A DNA stretch of 64,000 nucleotides from Symbiodinium natans. Its lineage: Eukaryota; Sar; Dinophyceae; Suessiales; Symbiodiniaceae. Each line of letters begins with the position of its first letter. Positions within the stretch are counted from its first letter, which is position 1. The stretch covers positions 164,001-228,000 of the forward strand of contig CAJNDS010002474.1 in assembly GCA_905221605.1 (NCBI GenBank). The letters are read 5' to 3'. A program made the position numbers and the translations under genes. Positions 11,300 through 23,100 of this stretch are shown here, piece by piece. A model generated the notes under the pieces. The model saw only the letters and a program-made list of their open reading frames with translations, was not told where the DNA came from and searched no databases.

Positions 11300-14200
11300 C
11301 GAGTCAGAGTATTAACGAGCCTCTCCCTCTCTCTCTCTCTCCTCCCTGTCTCTCCCTGTCTCTCTCTCTTCGCCGTACACCCGCCTTATACCTCCTAAGC
11401 TCAAACCTCAAACCCAAAGAATCCCCATACCCTGAGACGCCCTGCATTAGACCAAGAGAAGCAGCCTCTTCGTCCCAATATAAACGAGACCCTGCAAAAA
11501 AAATCGGCAAATTCACACATCACCACGGAACTCACCGAATCCATTTCTGGCCGGGTGCTGGATCACGACTTTCTGCTGCTCAACCTCCAGGTCTCCTTGA
11601 GATCACAAGGTTCTTTTGGACATCCTACTCAGAGAGGTTCCTCATAAGGTAAAAAAACAAAGCAACGAGTCGATGATTTTGGAGAATCAGCCTTGATTGG
11701 TGGGAACTATCAGGTTTCTTGCTTCATCAGATTTTTGAGCTGTTCAATTCAAGGCTCGGAGGTTTTATGGATGCATATTGCTCTGCGTTCAGATGTGGCC
11801 TGAAGGGCCTCAGTGGTTTTGGACCGGTTCTTGATGTCGATCTTTCAAAAGACCTGTAGTTGTTTCAGCTTCGCTGCTTCAGAAGATTCACCCCAAGCAT
11901 ATTACAGCTTACGGCAGCTTGTCCAATGCAGCCAGCACTCCAAGGATATCCTGGGCATCGGAGTACGGAATGGCCCTGCCGGCCGTCTTTGGGTTTGGGA
12001 CAAGGTTCCGGGTTTTGGGCTTCAGGTCTTGAGGTTGATGCAAGCTACAAAGGACTGCGACACCATTGGGGAATGTAGATGACTGCCCATGCCGGGTATC
12101 AGAATTGTGCTGAGGTAACGGGGTGGCACATGCCGTACGGAAACGTTCGAATTGTAAAGGCTGTAAAGCTTCCTACTGGTAGCTACAAAGTCAGGACCTA
12201 CAGGATCCTACCAGGGATAGAGGATTAACACGAGTCTGCAGGTGCCTTCCCGCAGCGTTCGTTCCTTCTAGCGGTGCTTTGGAGACCTCCCCTTAAACTC
12301 AGAAACCGGTCTACCAGGATGCTTTGAATGGGGAAGAGCACTAGCCACTCACGCCTGTCTACTGTACGAGCTGGTTTCCCCAAGAAACCATTTCTGAGCC
12401 AAGGAGCCACTTCTGCGCAAAGTCTTTGATCTCATCCTGGTCAGGCCGTGCGGGCCGTGCCCCAACCACATGCAGGATCGCTTGCCAAGGCTTCTCAACT
12501 GGTACCAAAAACGCACGGGCGGTCCTATTCAAGGCCTTGTGCTTGCCGAAACAACTGCCGCCTCAAACGCCGGCCTCACAAGCCTCCCTTGCCCATATCT
12601 TCCGCGTAAACAGAGAGCAAGGAATAACAAAAAGGAGTCCGCAAGCTTCTCCAGCAAGCTTTAGCATGAGGGCCGAACCCGGAGCCCTCACTAGCAGCTC
12701 GCTCATTTCACAGGACTTTAATCATGCAGAGGGGGAAGGGCCGAAGTGCCGAAGGGTCTCATAAGATGGGGTTTGGTGCTTCCGGGTTGAAGGGCTTGAG
12801 CCTCTCCTGTACTTGAGTGTAGAGCCGATTTGGGACACAGGGGGCCCTCTGGCACTGAGTAAACCTAAACCCGCATCCTGCACCGACAAGCTTCAACCCA
12901 TGCCCCTTCAACTAACGAAGCAACCGGGGGTGAGCGTACTCCGCGGCCCCATTCAACAAACACCCGCTATGATTCTATGATGTTGAATGGTGCTAACGGT
13001 AGAACTGTAGAACATCAGCGGTCGTGATGCTGTAAATGGCTGTGGGATAAAACAAGTTGGAGCATAGTTGGATATTGCTGAAACAAGAAATGCCTGAGAG
13101 AGAGAGAGGGAGAGAGGGAGATAAAGAGAGAGGCGAGGTGGCGAGGAGAGGGCCTACGACGACCACAGACCAATATACGGAGACAACCCATTGTCTGGAC
13201 TTCATTCGGCAAACTCACGCCCCTCGTCCAGATAGCTTGAACTTGCGGAGCCACCTACATTCTTCAGCCTCCAAAAACTCTTGGAGTGCACCAAAAGGCT
13301 ATGGAACCTTTGAACTCCCCAGAAGCACTGAAGCCCCAAAAACCCTCGAAGCCGCTGAGTCACAGTTTAAGGTTCTTGGGATTCGTAGGGCTGCAGGGCT
13401 TCAGAGTCTATGCTTTGGCGCCTGCGTGAAGCCGTAGTGGAGGCAGCTGCTGACGTATTCTGGGCTCGAGGGGCGGTCTTCACTGATGTACCAATGTTAA
13501 AGGTCTAGGCAAAGACCAGAAACTTGCCCTCTTTGCAGAACTTTTCTTACAGCGACCAAGGGTGTTCAGGGCTTCTCCCTAAGACCTCATGGTCATCCGA
13601 AGAGAAACTGAATGCATGCTGAAATCAGTCGTCTTCTTCGGCAAATGAAGAATCTGTCTTACTTTTTAGAGGATTTTAGAGGTGCTGACAGAGCAGACTA
13701 CTGTTGGAGGCCACAAGACTGTCCAGTTGCACGGTGCTTCACCAAGCTAGGACAGTCTTTGTGAGCCAGGAACGGATAGAACTTCGGGTTGCGCATCCGA
13801 AGGTGGTGAATGCAACATGTTGCAGTTGTATGATTGGTCTTTGTGGGGCACAGCTTTCCGACAGCAAGTGAGTGAGTGAGTGAGAAACCTAAATGTAAGC
13901 CTGGTAGCTTCGCAGTAGTCCCACTGGTGAACCTGCATGCGGAACAGTTGCACTCGAGGTTCTACACAACAAGACAGCACAATTAAGGCTTGGAAGAAGA
14001 CGTTGCTTCCGGAGTTTGGCACGGCGTTACAAAGCCCTGGGCTCAGGAAACCACACGCAACGTCTCAAAATTCAAAGTAGAGAACAAAGAACTGTTACGG
14101 CGGTTCGCAACACCCGAAGCTCTGGCCGAACCCTGCCGCGCGCCTTTGCTGCCCTTGAACCTGGTTTCAGAGATTGACTTGCGGTGGCTGGTTTGGGGGA

Positions 14201-17200
14201 CAAGGAGTGTAGTTTTCAGCAGTTATCGGGGCTCTGACAGTGTCTAATCTAGGGGCTTGGCAGCTCAAGCTGTTGCGTGTTCGGGCAGGCATTTAGGCTT
14301 GGAACAAAGTAAAGAAACTCTGAGTGAATTCTGTTTGCCAATTTGAGAATCATGCAGATAGTTAGCAGAACGTACAGACAACGGCCAGTGCTTGAGCCCA
14401 GGACTCTGCGACTGCTATCGGCTACATCCCAAACAATCTGAAACAACAGGCTGAAGACTGAAAGCCCTATTGACGGCATAACGTTGAGAAAGATCATCTC
14501 AGGCTTCTGAACGCAACAGGTCCCGGACCTCTTCATCACCAACTTCTGCTGCCACGTGGTCAGGCGCTCGAAGATGCTTGCGACCTCGATCCAAGCGACG
14601 AAGAGTGATATGTGATATGCAGACATACATACATACATACTTACCTACTTACTTACACACATATAATCATGAACGTAATCATACGGCCAAGTTACTTACG
14701 TCTTGTGTACATACATACATACACATAGTCATGTACGCAGTCATACAGCCAATACAAAACCTGGCACGCCTTCAACATTGCTGGATGGGGGGTAGTTCAA
14801 CATGTTGTAGCCGCGGCCATCCAAATTACGTGCAGCAGTCCTACAGAACTAAACCTACAAAGACTTGGGCTATCCTAGACTCCGAAGCCCCGAGTAGCCC
14901 AAGGACTACCCAAGGCCTACGGTGGACTTTGGAATACGGAGTGTGGGCCTCATCAGGCGGTTTCGTGGCATTTACTGTGTAGTTCAGAATCTTGGCTCAG
15001 ATAACGGCTTCAGGTTTAGAGTTTGGGGCTGTGGTTCGGATTTGAATTTGGAGGTTGGGATTGAAAGTTTTGGCTCAGTTTAGTCTAAAGAGACCCAGTT
15101 CGAAATGTTGAGGTGCAGCCCAGGGGTCCTAAACCCTCCCCAAGCCCTCCACCTTCACTGCCAAAGTTGTAAATGACGAAGGGAGTCAGGCTTGACTAAC
15201 TCACACCTTCACACAGCCAAAAGGCCTGGTCCTCCGGCATTCCCCAAGAATCGGCAAAGACTGCGACCTACACTGCACGCGAAGTTATTTCTTGAACGGT
15301 CGAGGCAAGATGAATATCAACACTTTAAGAAACTAAACTCTGCACTGGGCGATTGGGGATGTTGCCACTTCCTGCCAGCTCCAGTTCCACTTCATACCCA
15401 AACCCATCCATGCGTCGTTTGTATGTCAACGGAACTACTGCCGGGCAGGAAGCATTGTTAGATAGGTTTGGTGTTGACAGGGTTCGTATATTACACGAGG
15501 ATCAGTGTCGGACAAGCACAGTCAGCACAAGGGTTAAAGGAGTTCTCTTTTCAACATGGTGGTTTGGCTTTGGCTTTTGCCTGCAGCTTGGCTCAGACTT
15601 GGTTTTGCATGCGAGATACAGCAATATGGAAGCCACCAAGTGTGTACATTCTGGTGTCCGTGACCGGCCCTGTAACATGGGTGTGGGGTGTCGAGCTTGG
15701 AGGCTTAGGGTCTGACATGGTCTCGTTGGCTCTTGTCGTCACAGAGGTTGGGAAGTCGGACTTGCCTAAACTCCAGCATCACGCCTCGCATCACCAGATG
15801 ACCCTTTGTCTGCCTCCTCACGCAGGAGGTCCTCGACATGTCTTTTCCTGAGTCTTAGTCAGATGCCCGGGATGCCCCCCCCCCCCCTCCCCCACCACAG
15901 ATACCCCAAACTCCAAAACCTACCCGACTCCATGGCTGTAGTTTGCCACAGACATGGATCATGGTCTTCCGGTCAGGGTGAGGTTTCTTCGGCTTTAGGG
16001 TTGCCCGCCGGGGCTGAGGGAAGTGTGCTCTGGAAAAAAAACAGCCTCATTCATGAGGAAAGATGTACCTTGTGATGTCGGTCGCTGTCATTTCTGCCGG
16101 AAATCAAATTTATGCCGAGAACCCTGATTAAACCTGAAGCCCTTAGTTATTTTGAGATCTCACGTCTCGGTAGCGCGTACGAGAGTCAGCTGCTGAAGCC
16201 TCTCTTCAACCCAGCGGTTGCCGCCATCCTCTCAGGGATGCTGGCACTGTCAACACGCCTTCGCCATTTACAAAGTGCAGAAGGAACGATACACTCGTGG
16301 TGCGAACAAGATCTGGTCAGACCAAGCTGCCGTCTGCCAGTCGTGAAGACGCCTCGCCACCACGCTCGCAAACTTGTATTGGGCATATTAACAAGTCTAG
16401 CACGTTCAATCTCAAGCCTACTTTGGTAGACACGGCGGTCCCTCCACTCGACCCCCAACCCTCAGCTCCAACCCGAGCCACAAAATCTTCGACCCTGGCT
16501 CGGTGCACTCGAAGGTGCTGCGTGGCCCAGTCTAGGCGGCAGTTGAGATCGTTCCTCGGCATCGCGCACATGGCAAGGCGGTGTTTGGGGTTCGGGTGCC
16601 CCAGAAGAACCTCACCCTGCTGGAACAAAGCCCCTGGAACACAACAGAGGCTCCCACCTGCCCCTTCTGGAACTCTGGCACGCAGGTTCAGGGACTTACT
16701 TTGGCATTTTGCCTACCTAATTGATATGCTCTAGTCATCTCTTGACCTGGACCCTTTACTTGCAATAGCGGTGATACACTTGCACTCTATGGTCATGGTC
16801 CGAGAGCCATGAAGGTACGAAGCTTCGGATTGTCACCCCAAGCGCACGCTGCTTGAGAAGCCCTGTCAGAACCTGCCAAACCTCAGTTTTGTGGAGCCCC
16901 GAGAGCTTGAGCCTGCTATAAACCGATCATCCCGCAACCCCAGACAACTTGAGTGCCCCGAAAGTTTCTAACGCCATAAACCCAGAAAGCCAAATAAACC
17001 CGAGCAGCTCAACTTCACGATGTCGCGCTCGCTCCTGCTCAAGCCTTGGATTCTCTCCCACTTGCTTGCAGTGTTGGGTTCTCACGCGACTCGTCATGCA
17101 GACACTTCCCCACTCCCGCCAGAGCAACACGCAGCCGCTATGGAACAAGGGTCGAAGCCCCAGATCCGCTAAAACGGGGCTTTGCAGCGGACCGGGAATG

Positions 17201-17250
17201 TGGTCGGGATAGGTCGTCAGTGCGTGTTATCTTGGCGTGTGGGACTGGTA
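11300..17250. other. anonymous non-coding DNA
   Basis: No gene is recognised. The stretch contains a CT run (11320-11370), a GA-rich run (13093-13130), a GAGT run (13867-13885), CATA tetranucleotide blocks (14621-14735) and many degenerate telomere-like words. Forward frames of 120-145 codons between 15350 and 16730 overlap each other and show no motif. Confidence 0.55.
14621..14753 (+). repeat. CATA microsatellite with a ~60-bp tandem duplication
   Basis: An ACATACATAC block, then a ~30-nt segment related to ATCATGAACGTAATCATACG. The pair is repeated once, with about seven differences, starting near 14707 (ATAGTCATGTACGCAGTCAT). The stretch is a short diverged tandem duplication rather than a simple microsatellite. 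Confidence 0.7.
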
Positions 17251-17257
17251 AGATTGG

Positions 17258-17400
17258 GTTTGAAGTGCAGGCTTGGAGTGGTTGTATTGGGCCCGGAGTG
17301 GTCATGATTGGGTTCGAGTGGTTAGGACTGGGTGGTTAGATTGTTGCACTGGGGCGTGGGGCGGGGAAAGGCCCGTGAGTGGTCAGATTGGCTTGGCGCA
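17258..17400 (+). repeat. minisatellite, left arm (GAGTGGTTAGATTGG type)
   Basis: Degenerate repeats of a ~20-nt unit related to GAGTGGTTAGATTGGG. The same unit in the opposite orientation fills 19735-20190, so the two arrays are inverted around the candidate minus-strand gene. In dinoflagellates such arrays can sit in introns; that is a possibility here, not something shown. Confidence 0.7.
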
Positions 17401-17460
17401 GGGTCCGGCCCAGGCGCTGCACGAAGAGAGCAAAGAGACACGCGCAGAGTGCCTGCAGAC
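17401..17460 (-). pseudogene. duplicated exon fragment
   Basis: On the minus strand these 60 nt align with 19501-19560: both begin GTCTGC and share CTCTTCGTGCAGCGCCT, encoding a shared LFVQRLG peptide. It looks like a truncated copy of the larger exon about 2.1 kb away, ending next to the left minisatellite arm. It has no independent gene context. Confidence 0.55.
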
Positions 17461-17649
17461 GTATGCGTGATAAACCGTGGCAAGCAACTAAAAGAAGAAA
17501 GGGGCCATGTGTCGTGGCTCGCGTCGCCGCCGCCGCCGCCTCCATTAAAAGACTTCTACGGCGCATGAACTTATTGTGTTCTCTTGACGGGCTGTCTGCC
17601 TTGTGAACATGTCTGCCAAGAATCGCGATTGGGTCACCGCGCCAGGCCA

Positions 17650-19745
17650 GTCTAACTACTCGCGAGTTCTTCGTGCCCTTGTCGCTGACCACCGCTTGGA
17701 GAAAGGGCGTAGCCCCGTGCCGTGTGTGGGCGTGGTGTTGCGGAGCTGTCCTTTAAAAGGATGCTCAGTGTCGCCACGCCGCGCCCTCTCTCCGTGTCCA
17801 CAGCCAGGTGGACCTCGGCTTCGGCCGCATCGCAGCGCTGCAGGACCGAGCGCACGCCGGCACTTCTGAAGGGCACGAAGACCTCTTGACGAGTGAGCGC
17901 GCGGGGCTGGAGGAGGTACAGCTCCGGGACCTCCCCTGGCGTTTGGGGCCAGTCGACGGGCTCGACCTTGCCGCGTGCGGCGGCAGCTGTTGGCTGGCTC
18001 TTCGTCCGGCGCAATCACTCCGTGAGCTGGGAGTTGCTGGGCAGGTCAGCTTCTGCACGGTGGTGCGTGACCAGGTGGAGGAGGTCGGCTGCCGAGCGCT
18101 GACCGACCTTGGCGTCTCGGAGGTACGCCTCAGCTGGGCACGGGTGAAGATGGACCGTCTTAGAAGTTGACTGGCGGACTGGGCAGGCTGCTGGGCTGCA
18201 CCTTCACGCGCGTGCTGACCGGTGGTGGTGAGGACCAGCGTGCCCGCGGCTTGGCCTGCCATTGGAAGGGGCACTGGGCACGTGCGTGCAGAAGTGAACC
18301 TGCTGGCATCTGCTGAATGGCATGGCGGACGTGCGCCCATTCTTGTCGGTCGCGCAGCAACCGCAAGAGCTCGCGGTTGGGCAGCAAGATGGGGCCCAGA
18401 ATGCCTGGAAGACTAAACGTATCATTAAAGGACCTAGGTGTGATGTAAGGCGCGCAACACACGGATCATGCAAAAAATAAGAAACATTTGGGTTTTTAGA
18501 GGTCATTTGAAATAGCAATGCATACACAGCAGCTTGCTGCACAAAACCAAGGTTTACCGACGAAGTCACAGCACGTTCACAGCAATTGAGCCAAACTTAT
18601 GGTTTAGGGAGTTTTAGGGTGCGTCCTACCAAACAGGCTTCTGGTTTAGGGTTTAGGGTTCAGGGTTATAGGGTTCAGGGTTTAGGGTTTGCTAGCAGCC
18701 CAAGCCCTGAACGAAAAGATCACACTTGAAACTCGCTCTTTCACAGGCCCAGTTGTTTCAGGATCGCTTGCTTCACAGATATACAATTCCGAAGCAACAA
18801 ATTCCGCTCCGCGGTTCGGTGACTCACTTTTGTGAGCATTCGCGCACACTGCTTGACGTGGTCTTCGTCGACCCAGCATTGGTCCCACGCAGGGGACCTC
18901 CTGCTCGGTCTGGTGGGGGGCCATACGGCTTTGCCTGCGGCTGGTTCGGGCGGGCAGGCGCGGCGGCGCGCTTGCGGCGGCAATCATGGCCGGCGCAGCT
19001 TGGACGCTGGGCGGAGCGGCTGTGGTGGCTTTCGCAGGTGTGGCCCCGCTCGCTGAGTTCCGGCTCCGCGTGGTGCGGAGGAGGGCGGCTCCTGGTTGAG
19101 GCCGGTGGAAGTGCCGAACAAGTGCCGGGGGACGCGGTGTTTATGCAGCCACCGCGTCATATCGCGGGTTCTCCACGCGGAACTTCCGGAGCAGGGGCGC
19201 CCAGGCGGAGCTGCTGGAGCCGCTCCAGGAACGCAGCAATGCGTTGCAGGGCTTGTTGGCGCTTCTCGGGGCCGCCGAGACGCAAGATGCGCTTGAGTGT
19301 AAGCTCGGCCAAAACATCTGGCCAATGGCAGGGCCAGGGCTGCCGCGCAAGGGTGCCGCGCACGGCGTGTGGGAAGAGCTGGGCGCCTGCGTGGTTGCCG
19401 ATGAGACTGGTGCCCAGCCAGTACATGGCCTTCGCATGTAGAGCTTGACGTCGCGCTGAGGCTCGGACAACTGCAGGGCCAGCTTTTCCAGCGCCGTGGC
19501 GCGTGGGCCTAGGCGCTGCACGAAGAGGCCAAAGAACGCCTCTAAGATGGGGGCGCAGACCTGCTTGAAGAAGCCAGTCCATTCGGGTTCGGACGTGGTC
19601 ATCTCCGCCCCGAAGTTAGACAAGCAGCGCTGGGCGAGGCCCATGGGCTTCTTCTCAGCTAGCTGTGCCCACCTGCAGCTCTCGAAGAAGAGCTCTTGCT
19701 GCAGAAACAGCACGTGGACGTTGGTGGGATCGATGGTGACCCCCA
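17650..19745 (-). pseudogene. candidate multi-exon gene or pseudogene, function unknown
   Basis: GC-rich, coding-like segments follow each other on the minus strand. The 5'-most (about 19740-19440) encodes a helical stretch containing FLQQELFF, EWTGFFKQ and LFVQRLG; it continues in another frame (19440-19150, MYWLGTSLIGNH, RILRLGGPEKRQQALQRI), so one indel separates the two halves. Further segments lie at about 18910-18820 (CWVDEDHVKQCARMLTK, followed directly by a GTGAGT donor), 18406-18310 (acceptor TTCCAG, then ILGPILLPNRELLRLLRD) and 18010-17720 (VDWPQTPGEVPELYLLQP). I do not recognise the family. The internal frame shift suggests a decayed copy or an assembly error. An open frame of 120 codons on the opposite strand at 17808-18170 is the main competing reading. 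Confidence 0.45.
18643..18691 (+). repeat. interstitial telomere-type repeats (TTTAGGG)
   Basis: Six to seven tandem heptamers, TTTAGGG with variants TTCAGGG and TATAGGG, preceded at 18601-18620 by looser copies. TTTAGGG is the plant/dinoflagellate telomere unit. The short array lies within the candidate minus-strand gene, probably in an intron or between exons. Single or double units are scattered through the window on both strands (for example 1100-1114 and 29028-29049). Confidence 0.85.
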
Positions 19746-20190
19746 ACCACTCACTCGGACCCACTCTGACCACTCGCGAGCCCAATCAACCTCTCCAGAC
19801 CTGACCACTCCAGGCCCGGAGCAACCACTCCAAATCCAATTCTAACTACTCCCAGGCCAAGCGCCCCTTGCCCCATCGTAACCCACTCCCAGGCCAATCT
19901 AATCTCGGACCCAATCTAACCACTCGCGAGCCCAATCTAACCAGGCCCGCAGCAACCACTCCTCTCTCTCTCACCACTCCCGGGCCAATCTAACCGCCCA
20001 CCACTCGCGAGCCCAATCTAACCACTCCAGACCCAATCTGACCACTCCAGGCCCGCAGCAACCACGCCCCATCGTAACCGCTCACTCGGACCCAATCTAA
20101 CCACTCGCGAGCCCAATCTAACCACCGCTCCACACCCAATCTGACCGCTCCAGGCCCGCAGCAACCACTCCAAATCCCATCTAAGCACTC
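19735..20190 (-). repeat. minisatellite, right arm (CCAATCTAACCACTC type)
   Basis: About 450 bp of degenerate units built from CCCAATCTAACCACTCGCGAG-like and CCAGGCCCGCAGCAACCACT-like blocks. The complement of the first block is the unit seen at 17258-17400, so the two arrays are inverted relative to each other around the minus-strand gene candidate. Confidence 0.85.
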
Positions 20191-23100
20191 CCACTTTCAC
20201 TATATTCTCTGTTGCCTGAACCTTCCCTCAGACTTCCTGGCTGACAGAATTTCAGCGGAACCAGCAACCGACAGCTTTAGCGTAATTGCGTTCCGGTCAG
20301 GAAATAAAAGATGAATTTGTGAGGCTTTGTTGGAATTATGTCTGAGGTAAGCGCGACAACCGATCGCCTGAAGTTAGGGCTTTCGAAGATGCCTAAAACG
20401 CTGGACCTCATAAACACAAGGCCACCGCGCCCCGAAAGTTCCTTCGTCAAGTGGCTGCTCTTCGGCGGCCCTCACTTTGGCAGATAAGGCCTGTAGGGCT
20501 TGTGTTGTTGAAGCTTGCAAGGTTTATGTTGCTTAGACAACAGGTTTTGACGGAACCTATTGTAACCTATTCACGGACTGAGTGGGACACGTGCTCTGGA
20601 TTTGGGAGATATGTGTCAGCGAGGCTGGAAGTCAAGGCCCGAGCACGTCACTTGGCTACATCTTACGATCAACATTCTTAGTTAGTTCGTTAGTTCGTTA
20701 GTTCGTTAGTTCGTTAGTTCGTTAGTTCGTTAGTTCGTTAGTTCGTTAGTTCGTTAGTTCGTTAGTTCGTTAGTTCGTTAGTTATTTAGTTGGTTAGTTC
20801 GTTAGTTATTTAGTTATTTAGTTGGTGTGTGTGTGTGTGTGCGCACGTGTGTGTGTCTCTGCTCTTCGCTCTCTTGTGAGTGTGCGAGCGTGCGTTCACA
20901 GCAGTTCGAGCCTCAAATCATGAAATCTCAAGTCCCAACTGAACCCTAAACATGGCAGCCCTTCACTTCCTCCTGGCCGGCCACAGAGTGCTCCAATCGC
21001 AGCTGCAACTGATCCATCTCGCCTCAGATCTCAGACTATTTGGTGTGTGCACAGGATGGTTGAACCGTTGAGGGCCGTTGTGGCTGTAGTAGCATGTAGT
21101 AGCACAGGGTTTGTGTACGGATGCAGAATAGATATTCTGCGAGCGAACCTGCAAGCCGTCCATCCAGCCCCTCCCCCGCAAAAAAAAGGAAAGACAACTT
21201 GAGGATACTGTGTGGTGGCAATACAACTTGAGGTTCTTCTCTGGTGGCTACAAGTCTCTGAACTCAAACCTCAGACCATTTCTGTGTCCCCAGCAAAGCT
21301 GAGCCCGGATCCTGATTTTGATTGAGCACTAAATACTTGCTTGTCTTCAAGCCTCAGGAGTCGAGGCTACTACGGCCAGTGTGTGGATTGTAGGAGCAGG
21401 GCCAAACTGACCAAAGCGAGAAGTTCTAGACACCATCCCAACCACAGAGACCCTCAACATCCGAGCATCAAAGAATTCACATCGCACTGTGCCGAGGAGC
21501 GCTTCTGCGTCTCAGCCTCCCTCTCACGTGTGGCAGACTTCCGTGCCTCACTCTCGCGTGCGACCGCCTCCCGTTCCTGACTTCTAGGTTCTGCAAGCTT
21601 TGAGGTCTGTGGGAGTTTTTGTTCGGGGACGGTTGTGGGGGGCCCTTTATACTTCTAAGGTTTAGGGTTGCACCCCGAGAGGACTAGCAGGTCCTGGATA
21701 TTCTTGGGGGTTAATGGCTCTTCCACGCCGTGCTTCGCAATAACCAGTGGAGGAATTGAAAGCGGCTCAGCCGGGTCCAAACCCTATAGTAGGGCTTTGG
21801 AGGTCTTTGGATTGCGGGCCTAAACCTTACTTGGACAAATTTAGCAGCTAAAGCTGAAGGCATCTGAAGGCTGTCCAAGGATCTGCGAATTTCGCATTGT
21901 CTTTTTCCAACTCTGCGATCCTGTAACAGCAAGCAGCATGACAGTTCGGCCCCAAACCACGAGTCGTATGACCAGAACCGTGGAGCACAGGTTCATGGCT
22001 TCAGGGCTTCAGGTCAGTGCATGCGCAGCTCCACGCGTATGAAACCCAGATCCGGCAGAACCAGGTTGGATGCTTTCTGGTTCAAGTTTCGAAAAGGCCA
22101 GCCACGGCTAGGAGTCCGGATATTACTGCTAGCGTGCTTGCCGTGAAGATTCACTCACTTTATGAACCAGCAATTGAGGGACCACCGCTGGCACTTGCAG
22201 TTGCGACCAATACGCGCCATCGAGGTTTCATGGGTGGTGTGAACGACATGCCCTACTACAAAATGTCAAAACGTGACTATCCTAGGCGATTTTGAAGCTT
22301 GATCTGCCTTCAGCAGGCGGTGCAGTCATGCTCTCCAAATCAAATCAAGCAAGACCAACTGCGCCGAAGACAAGCTCATTCACACATCTCTGCGGATGGG
22401 ACTTGTTGAGGGTTTAAATATAAGAGGTTCGCGGTGCTGTGCTTCAGCAAAATTTTGGCAAACACAAAGAGGCAATGAAAGCTAAACTCAGCTCAGAGCC
22501 GATGCCTTGACCGACATTGCAGGCATCCACAAGGCCTCAAACTCTAAACCGCCCCACAACCTCCTCGAGCATCCGAAACCCCAAGGACGTTCAAGCTCTA
22601 AACACACCAAACATGCTCAACCCGAAACATCCAAAACTCTGAGCCCCATCCCTCATGGCTGCCAGGCGCGGTCCTCCGAAGCAGCTCCTTCTCGCGAGCT
22701 TCTGCCTCTTCAAGGCGCCTCTTGAAACGCCTCGGGCACTGGGATTGGAATTGATACGGTCCAGAGCCTAAAGGCCTTTGATGTTTGAATGTTTGAACAC
22801 GTTGAAAGAATTGTACAAGGATTTGTCGCGGTCTGAGGGCTCCAGGTTCGGAGGTTTTGGGAACCAGCACTCAAAGCAACGTTCCATGATCCATGGACTT
22901 GATGCAGAGGTGCTCAGCCAAGTCATCTTCGGACGCTGCTTGCGTTGGCTTGGGCCATGCACCAGCGCTGCCTGAAACTACTGGGTGTGGGTCGTGTCTA
23001 TTTTTGTCCAAGGCGTTCATAGTTTATTGCATCCCAAACTACATTATAAAGTAAGCTGAAGACTTTAACGGCTCTATGATTTGGAATTCACGGCTCTGCA

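Noticed and set aside
9652-11398. Four open frames of 430-569 codons across the TG/TC array
   Set aside because: All are open only because the repeat units contain no stop codon; peptides are pure CLCVSVS or RHRDTET repeats in several frames at once.
17808-18170. 120-codon plus-strand frame opposite the candidate minus-strand gene
   Set aside because: Plausible composition but no partner exons; the minus strand has several coding-like segments with splice-like boundaries. Not fully excluded.
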